Source: Chamaelirium japonicum (Eukaryota > Streptophyta > Magnoliopsida > Liliales > Melanthiaceae). From it: a stretch of DNA of 64,000 nt. The notes below the pieces were generated by a model. It was not told where the DNA came from and searched no databases. It saw only the letters and a program-made list of their open reading frames with translations. Positions 12,285 through 24,294 of the stretch are shown in pieces. The position numbers and the translations under genes were made by a program. The stretch lies in NCBI GenBank assembly GCA_947650365.1, contig OX393549.1:94376048-94440047 (forward strand), read 5' to 3'. Within the stretch, counting starts at the first letter, position 1. The number at the start of each line of letters is the position of its first letter.

Positions 12285-13365
12285 CTTTTGTGGAAAGCAA
12301 CCAAGAACTATTATAAGCCATAAAGGCATACATTTTCGATCATAACTTGATCATGCAAACTCTAAATTAGGTTCCGTCAGTAGTCATAGACTCGTGGCGA
12401 CGAGACACACATGTTGAGGCCAATAAAATTAGACAGAACATTCTGATTAGAAAAGATTATTTTACCGTTATAAAAGTATTTAGGTACTAAATCCCTATGC
12501 CAGTCACGAAATTCGATTCCGTTTGTGGGCCCCGTGTTAGTGATAGCAAGCCCTTATATGCTTAAACAGTAAATTAGAATAATTATGCTAAAATTTATTC
12601 ATTGTAGCTTAGGATACCCCTACAACTATGGAAGCGCTTCAAGGAAGAATCAACACTACACAATCTCAGGTGGGGGAGTTTAGCTGATATCTTTTCATGT
12701 TCAATTATATGTTAGGAATGTTTACTTTACCCTGAGTTGATACATGCATAAAATTTGACATGTTATAAGGTGTGGTGGGCATACTTGAAAAAATCCTGAG
12801 TGTGAGGCTAGCCTTGTTTCTGCTAAAAATGAACTTAGGTGTGGGGTTTGTCTGAAAACGCCATGAGTGTGAGGCTAGCCCAGCTTCAGCTAAAAGCAAC
12901 CTCAGGTGGTGAGACCAGCCTAGTGAATGGTCTCGAGCTAGATCAAATACTATCTTATGATCATTTATAAGTATATCTTGACTAGTTGGAGCATTAAGCA
13001 TCATGAGCCTATTGAGTCTGTATTAAGACTCACCCCCCTACAAATACTTGCATTGCAGAGCCTAACATTTTAGGACTAGAGGAACTAGCTGAGGAGGATC
13101 CAAGGAATTAGAAGTGGAGGACTCAATATATGAACCTATCTTCGAGGAGACCCTAGGAGCACGTTGAAGATCACATAGAAAAATAAATCTCTTTTTGCCG
13201 ATGCAACCTTTATTGTAACTAAAGTGCGTAGCCTGAATTATTTAATATAATAAAAGCTATGTTTCCCGCACAATTTGTGAGTTTTAATTATATCGAGTTG
13301 TTTCTCTCTTCACACCCCCAATATATTACGGGTTACCTAAATCCGTAAAATATCGGGGTGTGACA
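12285..13365 (+). repeat. Probable LTR relic of a gypsy-type element
   Basis: The segment ends in TATCGGGGTGTGACA, the kind of 3' terminus (..GGGTGTGACA) common to LTRs of plant Ty3/gypsy elements. It is preceded by a TTAATATAATAAAAGC stretch (about 13237) that could hold the polyadenylation region. A matching 5' start with a 5-bp duplication of the base run after 13365 (ATGGA) was not found, so the left boundary is unknown and the relic may be truncated. No genes are visible in the stretch. Confidence 0.35.
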
Positions 13366-14024
13366 ATGGAGTGGTGGGAATGCACTCTCCTCTATACCCA
13401 ATTGCATATTTTTGTCCAAGTGAGACTATGATCCACTAATTGACCGGCATGTGTCATGACCACCAGAACCAGCCACCAGCCCTCGAATGCCAAATCTAGA
13501 TCTGTATCTACGGCCTCAAGACAAAACTCCGCCTCTCGAGAGCAATTGATCTACAAAAGTCATTAAAGACGAACCATAGGGAGGGAGAAACCCCTCCTCA
13601 CCATTATTCCCATCGACGACCTCCATGGCTAGTGAAAGGCAATGGACTTTGAAGCACAAGGAGGGAGATCCCCCTATAGGAAAGCAACCCTAGTCAGCCT
13701 CTCTCCATGGGAGGAGAAGTGTTAGTGGGAAGGGATGGAATCGAGCGTCAGGGGGAGGGTCATCGAGAGAAACCCTAGTCGCCGATATCCCCTTGGATTG
13801 TGAAACGTCCCAATAGGATAATTAGTTTGTCCGATATCTTGTGTACGCATGAGAATTCGGAAACCATCCCATTTGATCATATATGGCATATGAACATAAT
13901 GGTGTTATGTGGGATTCGACTCATCTCTGGTCTTAGTACTATCTCCAATTTACATGGTTGTGGCCTATCCACCCTATGTGTCATGGAGTCATGGACGGCA
14001 TTCCGATTGTAGCCACCGAACCAC
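13366..14024. other. Intergenic DNA, nothing recognised
   Basis: No open frame with family resemblance, no RNA gene and no transposon end was recognised. The segment stops at the left end of the hAT-like element at 14025. Confidence 0.5.
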
Positions 14025-14540
14025 TAGGGGTGGCAATGGGTCGGGTCGGATCGGGTTCGGGTCGGGTTGAGACATATGTATAAGGGCAAAACACCTAGCC
14101 CGAACCCGACCCGTTTAATAAACGGGTAAAAAACTTAAACCCAAACCCGACCCGTCTAATAAACAGATTGACCCGACCCGACCCGTTACCCGTTTACTAA
14201 ACGGGTCGGGTCAGGTTGGGTCAACAGAACCCATGTAAACCTGTCGGGTTGGGTCAAGACAAGTCGGATTGGGCCGGGTTTGATCGGGTTGGGTCAGGTT
14301 GGCTCGAGTTGGTTCGGGTTGGCTCGGGTCGGGTTGACACGATCCATTTGTTAACCGGGTCAAGTCGGGTCAATCGGGTTCTAAAGTACAAACCCGAACC
14401 CGACCCATTAAATAAACGGGTCAATTGGGTCGACCCGTTTATGACCTGAACCCGTTTATGACCCGAACCCGTTTAGGCCAAACCCAAACCCGCTAATTTT
14501 GGGTCGGGTTGGCGGGTCGGGTCAAGAATTGCCACCCCTA
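14025..14540. mobile_element. hAT-like MITE rich in GGGTCGGGT
   Basis: The ends are TAGGGGTGGCAAT and its perfect inverted copy ATTGCCACCCCTA. The interior is built almost wholly of variants of GGGTCGGGTT and its complement AACCCGACCC. The terminal motif is the same as in the element at 11495-12034, so both belong to one superfamily. The flanking 8-mers (CGAACCAC and GACAGGAC) do not match, so either the target duplication has decayed or one end has moved. The 77-residue open frame inside (14216-14449) is a product of the repeats. Confidence 0.65.
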
Positions 14541-14993
14541 GACAGGACAAGCGTCAGGCATCGCACTTAAAGCATGGAGTTTGAGCCGACCGTAATGGCA
14601 TTAGCCTAATGTCATAGAGAGCAATTTTGTTCACCCACCTCGTAGGTGGGTGAGTATTACCCTCCAATGTGAACTCCTGGATGTCTCTGCAAACTAAACT
14701 TGAGTATAATGACAACTATCGGGGTTGTTCTTCACACTTGATGCATTAAAATTGAGCTCACCAGAGTGAATTCAACATCACATCAATCATGAATGTAGAA
14801 CCAAGCCTAATGCAATTGATCGGAATCAGATAAGAAGCGTAAGGATTTCAAAATCAAATCATCCCCGAATTGTTTTAATGCATCGTTTTGTTATTTATTT
14901 ATCAATTTCAAGCTAATTAATGGGCTATTTTCTTGTTTTATGTAAGCTCGTGTTATAAAAGCCAGTTTATGCATTGCGTAGCCCATTAGTTAT
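14541..14993. other. Intergenic DNA with a short perfect hairpin
   Basis: No gene was recognised. TCACCCACCT and AGGTGGGTGA lie 3 bases apart at 14631-14653 and can form a perfect 10-bp stem. The rest is AT-rich spacer. Confidence 0.5.
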
Positions 14994-16994
14994 TGTTGCA
15001 AAACATGGTTTCTTAGTGAGAACGAAAAACCGAATTTTGTGTTTAGTCTCATGTTACCCAGGGGGAGAACTATAACTGTGTATTTAATAAAACCCCTCCT
15101 TAGGGCCTTGGAGCTTCACCAGATCCATACCTTAGCCCACAACACACTCGCGTGCGCACGTCGAGCCGGGTTGAGCACGAGCTTGGACCGAGGTCGTGAG
15201 CCATATGGCCGCAAACGAGCTTTGGGTCTACTTTTTATTAATATAAATTTTGCTAATGAAGAGTTATTCCTATCATTGCACATTATGCATGGAAACATAC
15301 AATCGTTACTCGACAAAGCAATGAATGGTATTCAGTGCGGGAACTATTTTTGCATGCAGTGGGCTGTGGACGGGGAAATGTTATGACTGAGGATTTCTAT
15401 ATAATTAAAAGAGGGTCTAGGGAAGCCAAAGACACATTCTCTCTGCCACTTTCTCCTCTTCCCTGTTCTGTTAATTGTTGTCTGGATTACCGCCCTAGAG
15501 TCACAAGGCTTTCTTCCTCATGCTGGAAAGGAAAGTATGTTGTTGTATCCTAGGGAGCATATGCCAAGGAGGTCGGGAGCACATTCGGAAGATCATCGGA
15601 GCAGTGATATTCTTGCTTTCAGATTGACGGAGAATGTATACTTGTTTATCAAATTGAAAGAGAATCTAGAGGTTGTTAATAGAGATATGTTGTTTTGGAA
15701 AAGAGCAAAAAAGAGATTATACGACTAAGGAAAATAAGTAGTGGTTTAGTGAATTACATCGTTATCTTCATAGAACTTAGTGAAGTCTCTGGACTTGTAT
15801 TCATCTACTCTGTCCGACCTAATGACTAGCTAGAGAGTTAGTTCTAAATACATCCAGGGGGATGGGCCTGCGACCTATAAACTAAAAAGTGTTTGATACC
15901 AGCAACTCAGCCTATGTGACTAGATATCCCAATAAACAAGCTAAATTATTCGAGGGACTAATTGGGGTGCTACGAAGTAAATTACCTTTCCCTATAATGT
16001 GGTAGTATATTTTGTATCACTGAGAGGTTGTCTTAGACTCTTAATGTTATCAATAGATGAAATATCAGTGGGGTGTATTATACAGAGCACTCTTGATAGA
16101 AAGCATATATATGAGTATAGAAGTGTGATCGATTCTATGAGAATTGGGACCAATTCTCTAGAGCAATCAAAAAAATTATTGGTAGCTTATGGCTGCAAGG
16201 AGCACAACTATAGGGGACTCTATGATATTTAGTGTAATACCCGGTATGTTTAATTTTGGAGCAGCCCAATTTTATTTTTATTATTATATCGTTGCTAAAT
16301 TGATTGATTCGATTTCGCCTTTATGATTGTCGATGGTGTGTGTGTGTTTGAACATGAGATGGACCGGGCAGTGGGCCCCGGGTCCGGGTCTCGAGGCGAC
16401 ATTGGAAGAGTAGTTACACGGGCAGGTGTGCACGTATATCAATGCATGACATGCATGGTAATATGATTAAAATATTAATAAAATGGTTATTGTGGTGAGT
16501 CTATCAGATCCAATGAGATTCGCGTGTTGGCGGATCACGGCACGACGCGGGTCCGGTATGAGCGCGTTTAACCACTTTAAGAGTTAGAAAAGAAAAAAAC
16601 TAAAACCAAAAAAACCCCAAACCCAGCTACCCCTCTCCTTCTCTTTCTTTTCTCTCTCTCCCTCTCCCTCTTATCTAACCCGAACCCGAACCCGAACCTG
16701 ACCCCATCATCCTAACTCCACTCTCTCTCTATCTCTCATTCTCTTAACCCCTGTAGACACACGAATTTCGTCTAACCCGGACCCGACTTACGTGTGCCAA
16801 CGCGGATGCAAACCCGACGCGCGCTTCGACTCGGACCCGACTTGCACGCACCAGTGCGGACCCGGACCCGATTCGCGCCCGCAAAAGAGGAGCGGACCCC
16901 ACACTCAAGGGGGGCCGGCCCCTACTAGGGATCCGAACCCCATGAGGCCGGCCCCTACTAGGACCCGAACCCCATGGGGGCCGGCCGGCCTTGC

Positions 16995-17081
16995 AAGGAA
17001 AAAGAAAAGAAAGGAAAGAAAAGGAAAGAAAAGAAAAAGGAAAGAAAAGAAAAGGAAAGAAAAGGAAGAAAAGGAAAGAAC
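16995..17081 (+). repeat. Homopurine tract in the solo LTR
   Basis: About 87 bases of A and G only, made of AAAGGAAAG-like words, in the U3 part of the solo LTR upstream of the TATA box. The matching tract in the complete element is read as pyrimidines on the plus strand at 26588-26705 and 41907-42025. Confidence 0.8.
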
Positions 17082-17346
17082 TACCGCCATGCGCGGGGGG
17101 AGGTTGCGTATGACGTCTGCTCACGCGCGGATCTGCGCCGATCCCTCGATCCGACGGACAAGAAGAAAAGCCGGGTCGCCATCGATTTCGTGTGCAAAAT
17201 CCAACCATAATTGCCCCGCCTGGAAAGGAAAGCAAATAAATGTTATTCCCCTCATCAATGGATGAATAAATCCCAGGTAATTATGAGGGAGATATTAAAG
17301 GAATTTAAAATTAAAACTTCCCATATCTCTGTCCTCTCCCCTTTGC

Positions 17347-17356
17347 CTATAAATAG
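17347..17356 (+). promoter_or_regulatory. TATA box of the solo LTR
   Basis: CTATAAATAG followed by a G-rich run. The same box lies at the matching place in both LTRs of the complete element. It implies plus-strand transcription starting about 30 bases downstream, if the LTR is still active. Confidence 0.6.
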
Positions 17357-20300
17357 AGGGGGTGGGGGAAGGTTCAAGAGGTCGAAGACTGAAGACGAAG
17401 TGCGGGAGCTCTGCAGAAGAGCAGACGCTTCTTCATCGACCCAAGGCTTCACGAGGCACGGGCAAGCCTATCCCTTCGGGATCGGCTTAGTCCATTGAAA
17501 GCCCTCATCAACGTGAAGACCCTTGCACAAGAAGATCAAGACTTCGACTCCGTGCACGAAGAAGAAAGCTCGGAGAAGAAGACCCTTCGACTCTGAAGAT
17601 GCCAGAAGCAAAGGCCGGAGAAGAAGCTCGGAGTGGCACTACCCCATCGGCTCCAACAAACCCTTAACTCTGATCAAGCTCCAAAGCCCGGAGAAGAGGA
17701 ACGAAGCGTCATCAACCCGTCGCCTTCGACAAACGTCTGCTCCATCCACGAAGAAGAAAGCCTGGAGTGGACTACCTGAAGCGTCGCTACCCCCGCCGTC
17801 TTCATCGACAAAAGCCGACACTACAACCGTCGCACGGAGACCATCGCCACCCCCGCCGTCTTTATCAATAAAAGTCGACGCTACAATCGTCGCACGAAGA
17901 TCGGTGCTACCCCCACTATCTTCGAAAGCATTCTTCGACTCCGATCACGCCAAAGAAGCCCGGAGAAGAAGAGAAGTCCAGCCAACACCCAAACCGCCGA
18001 AGCACCGAAGAAGTAGCCCACGTCATTCGAAGAGAAGACCGAGTCAAAGCTAAAGCCAAAGCCCACGCAAGAAGCCAAAGCAAAAGCCCCGGTAAAGCCC
18101 GTGCCAAAGCAACGCAAGTGCTAAAGCCAAGCGACTACGCCGGTCTCGAGTAAAAGCACCGCACGTTCTAGCCGATATGATGCGAAGTCCGGAAGAACGA
18201 AAGCACCGCAAAATCTCCCCCGTCTACGTCCAAGAGCAAGCGCCAAAGCAAAGCAAAAGCCAGAGCCACGCCAAAGCCAAGCCGAAGTCGAAAGCCGAAG
18301 CCAAAGCCGACGCCAAAAGCACGATCGACGCCGCGAACCGACAATCAAAGACGCCGAGGTCAAGCAAGGAGCGAGGAAGACACGAAGACCGAGGAACGAA
18401 GCTGAAAACCCCCTAGCCGAGAAAGCGTAAAGCACAGAAGGGACAAAGCCATGGCGGACACTCCTTAACCTCTCAAAAAACCCTCACCCTGTAAAGACCT
18501 CTGTCCTGGGCGACCCCTTCAGAGCTCTCACACGAACACCACCTGGAGACGCGGATCAAAGGGACCCTCCAGAGGATCTCTCCCACAATCTCCTGATCAA
18601 CACTCGCCGCAACCCGGACTCGCCACACCCGAGCCACCCGGGTCCCGACCATACTTGTAATCTCGTTTTGTGCAATAAAGACGACCCGCATCTTTTTCTG
18701 CGCATACAACCCCATCTAAACCAAACTACTTAACCCACCCCATTCAACCAAACCACTTCAACCAAACCCCAATCCAACTCAACCAACCCAACAGCCAACC
18801 TTCTTTCTCTCTCTATCTCTCTTTCTCTCAAACCCGACCCCAGCCCAACTCAAAACCCGACCCGTTCTCTCTCTTCCTCTCTTCTCTCTTCTCTTTTCTT
18901 TCTGATCTCTCTCTCTCATCAAATCCCTCCCTCCCTCTCTCTCGGATTCCCTCCCTCTCGGATCTCACCTTTCCCCCCTCATCCGAGCTTTCTCTCTCTC
19001 TCTCGGATCCCTCTCTCGAAACCCGACCCGGACCCCATCCGGCGCTCCCCTGCTCTCCCGTCGCCCCCCATCCCCTGCTCCCCCGATCTCCGCTGCCCTT
19101 CTCCCCCATCTCACGCCATTGACCCCCTCACCTGATCCCCGAGAATCCAGCCGTGAATCCCACCCGTACACCAGTCGTCGCCCCCTCTATCCTTTAAAAT
19201 CCCTATTCCCTTAATCCGAACCCCCAGCCACCTCTTTCCCCCTCACCAAAGCCCTGATCCGACCCCTCTCTCTACATCCCTCTCATCTCTCACTCTCTCG
19301 ATCTCTCATCACTCCTTCCCTTGATCTCATCTCTCCCTCTCGCTGCGGTGCTGCGCCCAGCCACCAGAGAAAGATGAGTCACCGGAATGGATCAAGGAGA
19401 AGGAGCCTAGCCGAAGCCGAGGACCCCCGACCATGCCCGAAGTAGAGGAGCTGGCAAGTGAGGAAGTACAACAGCAATGTGGAGGAAAACCTTCTGAAGA
19501 CTGCCTTGGGTTAGTTCCTCGCCCTTTCTCTTCGACTAAACATGGACGCCCCTTCTCCCCTCGCCACCATGTTTTTCGGCACCCTTGAGACTGTGGTCGA
19601 GCATTGGGTTGGGACCACCACGGACACCCATAGACCACCCAACACCGGTCCAAACCCCGTCGACCGCTGCTTTGCCGCCCAATGATGGATTTGGACAGAG
19701 CCTTAACCAATCCCCTTGTCATTGTAGTCGTCGTCAATCGTCATTGACTAATGGCGGGGTTCAGCCCACCCTGGCCACCCGTGCTAACGACCCCACCTCT
19801 GCCCGTTTACTTGCATGCCGACAATCCTTTGGAGCACCACACAAATCCCCTTGGGCTGATGCAGCTTAGACCATACTCAGCCTTAGAACCGATGCTTGCA
19901 CATCGGCGCTCGTTATTTTATATTCATTGGTCGTGGATATAGCTCCGTGCCGATTGACCTTGTAGCTTGTAAATTGTTGTGCTCTTGTGCGCACAACAAC
20001 ACATTGCTTAGCGGTCTTCGTGCCAACTCAGCCAACCCCAGAAATAGAGCCATGAGAACAACCTCAGGGCATTGACGATTGCCGATATACCATTTGACCG
20101 TGAACTTAGCCTCTAGCCTTGCCCTCCCTTGTTTTGTGTGCGAACCCATCGTGCCGTTGCGTACGGTGTCATGAGCCGCCATGTCGGTCATCGATTCCCA
20201 CTGTCATAGTGGCCATTACCCCCTTTATGTCAACCCTACCCATTTCGGGACACGACCGGACGAGGCATGGTACTTAATTTTGATCATAAATATGTATGTC

Positions 20301-22842
20301 GATCAAGCCCCTTAAGCCAACACTCGTGGTTAGCGGGCCCGATCTTATCGGGTAGTGCATGCCTCAGGATTGATAGTACCGATGCGGTGTTGGCTGCCTA
20401 GGTAGAGTGGCCATGGGGTCAATTGTGTAGTCGTTGCACATAAGATTAATTCCATAGTGGCAATGGGCTACTTAGCGGCCTAGGATGGCTACTAGTGTGA
20501 TTTCCGTGTAAATCTGCCATTTGATAAATCTAGCCCGACTGTGATCGGCTTTGCCGATTTCGTCATCGACCAATGCGGTCACGACCATTTGGCCGGATTA
20601 GTACTATTGGACCCTAGTGTGACTCTGGGCGTCAGCAATACCAACTAACTAAGATGGTACCTTGGGTATATCGTTTTGTGTGCCAGTAGATCGGCGTCCG
20701 ATGACGCATAAATTCTCGACTCGGCCAACTCAGGCCTAACCCTGTTCTATTTAGCAGCGTTACACACCTTATAATAGTCTTATTAGTAACGTATAAATGT
20801 ATGCAAATTACCAGTTGTGATTGGGGCGATCGAGCTTTAGGCGGAGCGAAGAGGGATCAGGAGCAATTAACGGGGGTTTGTACGCGATCGCCAACCAGGT
20901 GACATCTACTCCCCTTCTCGTGGTCTTTGATAATGGGAAATGAGAACAACGAGGGTAGGTGTCCATGGTACTGCATGCGGGTCCCGCCGGGCATCGCCGC
21001 ATGTCGTCACGTGGACCCCTCCTTGCATGCGAAGTCGCGAGTCCGGCGACGCATGCTTTAAAATATTATTAAAATAAACATGCTTTAAAATATTAATAGA
21101 ATAATTATAGTTTTTGCATGGACACCGTAATTAGGTATTCCCTTAAATTAAAAATATAATTTAATAATGATTATCGGGACCCACCCTACTAAAAGGAGTG
21201 GCAACCCTAATATACTGGTTTTGGGGGAGTGTAGGTTGAATCGCTTTAAGAGCGATGTGACCTTTAGCTGTAGCACTATTATGGATTGCGAGAGCAGTGC
21301 GGGACCAGGGTTAAAATGTTGCAAACTATTAATCACCGTATGCATTTTTTTTAATTATCTAAGTATTTGTGTAAAAATAATTATTTACTGTTTGAGCATT
21401 TAATACTTTGTTAAAATGGGTGAAATTGAGAAGATTAGGACCCCGTGCGTGCAAGGGCCGTGAACCACCCTGCGCGCACAGCCGAAGATCAGTAGGCTAG
21501 GGGGTCACGGGCAGGGATTGTGGTAAAACCAATAGGTGGTGCCCTCGAAAAGGGATTGGCCTAGCAATCCTGTCCCGGGGTAGTTGAAGCCCCCAAGGAA
21601 AGCAAGTTGGGCGGTAGAGCTCCACCGTGAAAGACGGGAAACCCCTTATGATCATATAGGTGACTTTACGCATAGTGTCGGAGTATGCGCGGCGAGAGAG
21701 TTGGCCCTCTACATTGAAATAAAAGGCCTTATAGTAATGCCCGACCAGGGGCAGGATGAACAAAATATCCGGGGTTCACATTATGATAGATATTTTGTAT
21801 GATTACTAATTAACAAGTATGTAATCTTAATGTTGGATTGTGGAATTTTGGAGCATTGGCAATCTGGTAACATTTAGATAATCTTTTTGTTTAAATAGTT
21901 TACTATATAATATTTGAGTGAACTTTATGATAGACAATCTAGTGACAGTAGGCATTGCATGAGAACATAGACTGCTGATAGGATTAGGTTATCTCTCTGT
22001 AAATATTAATAATCCGTACTAGGACTGCTAAAAATTTAATTCAATCAGCTCGGTTGTCTCATATTATTAATGGCTACTAGGATATCACTAGCCATTAATT
22101 TGGCTAATCTCTCAATTTTTCATTGGGGGCTACTCTTTTCGACGAGTAGGCTCTTATGCAGGTTTAGAGGCTCAGGACCGGAGTAGCGGTGGTAGTCCAG
22201 AGGTAGAGTTGGAGTCTTAGTTTGTCTTCCTTTTTAGTATGTCAAATTTTTGTAATAGTACTCTTTCATTTGGTGTAATCGACTGGATTAGAATAAATAT
22301 TATTTAGTTTAGTCGGTGCTTTGTGACTGTTAGTGGTGATGATCCAGCTGAATTTTTTTGGGTAGGCCTCTCCTCAAGGCCCCAAGCCTAGGGTAGATCA
22401 CAATGGAAATATAAACCTAATGGATTAACCTTGTAGTTATGACCTCTAAACCAGTGTACTGAGTGTCAGAGAGTGGGTGAGATTCCTAGCTCGCCGTCAG
22501 AGGCTTGAGTCTCGTGCTCCCTTAAGAGGGACTTCTGTCAGCATGTGGGGCACCGGTGGGCAACACATGCTGAAAGGATAGCCCGGTTGAAGGTTGAGCG
22601 TAGTCATCTCTATCGAAAATTTTTAGCTCTCTCGGTTTTTCTCTTAATAAAATATTTTTAAAAATCAAGTCTTAAAATACCCCTTGTTTCTCTCTCCTTC
22701 TTCTTCTTCATATAGGAGAGAGCTGCAGTCCTGTGAGAAACCCTAATTGGTGTAGTTAGGCGACCAAACCTTAAAAACCCTTGGTTTTTTTTCACCTCAC
22801 ACCCTAGGGATCGGTTCCAGATTTTTGGGGCGTGACATTTAG

Positions 22843-24254
22843 ATTGAGGGTATGAGTAGGATATGTCGACTATATTTACATTAAAGTTGAAAAGTTCAAG
22901 ATTTAATTATACTAGCCAGCTTGTAAATCCTACATGTCTACAATAAGCACAGGTTCAAGTCGAAATACACCTTTTTGTCTATACATACCACTTATAAGTA
23001 CTCCAGACCACTTCTCTTAATTTGAATTTTGATATTTTCATTCTTGTGGGGGATAGTTGAAAAACATAGTTTATTTAGTGGAGAATGAAAACCGAGTTAT
23101 GCGTTTAGCCTCATATTGCCTAGGGGAGAACTATAATTGTGTATAGAACTCCCTCCTTGATGATAATTGTGTATAGAAGATGGCTTTGGCTCCATTCGTG
23201 TCATTATAGCCAACTCACATCTTCATCATCATCAAGAAGGGCGAAGCTAGAAGGGCTCGCCCCCCCTCCCTTCGTCCCTGAGATTTTGAAACTTCTCTAA
23301 CTTTCTAACTTCATATGTCCAACAACTCTAGCCCTAGTGGTGTGTGTCTAGTGGTGCATGTTCATCCCTTAACCATGTTTCTATATAATGAAAAGTGACC
23401 TAAAGTTAATTCCTCTCTATCATGTTTGACCCACTATGTTGAAACCCTTGTCCGCTCTATCGTCCCGATCGCTCGGTCATGCCGCCATAGTTTCTATGTA
23501 TGTGAGTTTGTGACATAAACAACCACCACCACCACCAGCTTATCCAACACCCTATCTTCTTCTTCGTGATTGACATCTTGACATCCTCGCAATCCAGCTA
23601 TCTTCTGTGGTCGAGATCGTTGCCAGGATTTACATTGCAAATATGTGATCCGAGAATTATTTGGGGACATATGCTGCTCCGATCGATCTCATTCCAGATT
23701 TGTTGGAAGCACAACGAAGTCCCCTAGATCCTGTCAAAACTTTATACCGATCCGATCGCTGGATGTCGACTGGTGTTTGTATTGAGTCTTGATCGTCCTT
23801 TCTGCACTGCAGCGAGATACTACAAAACTCTAAACCATCCAACTTCTATAACTTTTGATCCATTCAACCGAATCTAATGCTTCAAATATCAAAGCTGTAT
23901 ATTTTTTCGAAACCAATCCATCCATACCATATATGAATCAACCCATCTACAAAACCATATTTGACATTTTTACCCCTGTTGTCCCAGAATTATCATTCTT
24001 GTGAGACCACATGTTGTCCTGCATCAGCGATGCATGATCGAAGCAGCTTGCGAGCAGCCGTCACGCCCCACGGGCATGCGCACCTTATCTATCACAACTC
24101 ATGAATGAATTGGATTGTCGCGCCGTAATTTTGCCCTCTACAAATCGGATTTTCATGCCCTGATTTGAGAGTAGGTTCTCACACCAAACCAAAACCATTT
24201 GGTTAGCCGAATTGAGCAAATTATTAAACTACAGTTTTGTGGCCAAAGATACGG
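22843..24254. other. Intergenic DNA and decayed repeat
   Basis: The left part (to about 23160) belongs to the possible copia-like element. The rest shows no gene, RNA gene or intact transposon. The last bases before the Tat element's target duplication (ATGAC at 24255-24259) read straight on into the sequence after 42282. Confidence 0.5.
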
Positions 24255-24288
24255 ATGACTGTGGACGCGGAAAAAAGCGCGGGTCGTC

Positions 24289-24294
24289 TTTATT
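24289..24294 (-). terminator. Polyadenylation motif in the 3' LTR
   Basis: AATAAA on the minus strand, 30 bases before the LTR end, within GCAATAAAGACGACCCGC. The same motif occurs in the solo LTR at 18674-18679. It would place the R-U5 boundary close to the end of the LTR. Confidence 0.5.

Larger units (their letters stand above)
16747..18713 (+). mobile_element. Solo LTR of the Tat-lineage family (TSD ACCCC)
   Basis: The LTR runs from TGTAGACACACG (16752) to GCGCATACA (18708) and is flanked by ACCCC at 16747-16751 and 18709-18713. It is clearly related to the LTRs of the complete element at 24260-42277, read in the opposite direction: same start (TGTAGACACACGAATTTCGT), same GGCCGGCC-rich and AAAGGAAAG tracts, same TATA box, and same AATAAAGACGACCCGC near the end. 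It holds about one copy of the sequence that makes up the 71-bp minisatellite in the complete element (around 17635-17705). It sits inside the LTR at 16233-22837. Open frames inside it are low-complexity and lysine- or serine-rich, not genes. Confidence 0.9.
16228..22842 (+). mobile_element. Long solo LTR (TSD TTTAG)
   Basis: The LTR runs from TGTAATACCCGG (16233) to GGGGCGTGACA (22837) and is flanked on both sides by TTTAG (16228-16232 and 22838-22842), a 5-bp duplication. Removing the nested LTR and its duplication leaves about 4.64 kb with TG..CA ends. A likely polyadenylation region (AGAATAAATATT near 22288) lies towards the right end, in agreement with plus orientation. No internal region, primer binding site or polyprotein was seen, so it is read as a solo LTR left after LTR-LTR recombination. 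It could instead be a large retroelement derivative without coding regions. Two CT-rich tracts (16637-16745 and 18800-19340) flank the nested insertion. Confidence 0.72.
14994..23160 (+). mobile_element. Possible old copia-like LTR element, disrupted by nested LTRs
   Basis: Two related stretches, about 14994-15110 and 23054-23160, share the ordered pieces AAAACAT, AACCGA, GTTTAG, GGGGAGAACTATAA and CTCCTT. The second follows GTGGGGGAT, which resembles the polypurine tract plus LTR start of copia elements; the first starts TGTTG. I read them as decayed LTR starts with an old interior between them, now carrying the TTTAG-flanked LTR at 16233-22837. A TATA-like TTTCTATATAATTAAAAG sits at 15389-15406. 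No protein domain of a copia polyprotein can be recognised with certainty. The right boundary is not defined. Confidence 0.35.

Noticed and set aside
17523-18435. Lys/Ser/Pro-rich frames in the solo LTR
   Set aside because: Low-complexity LTR sequence, not conserved in frame between the LTR copies.
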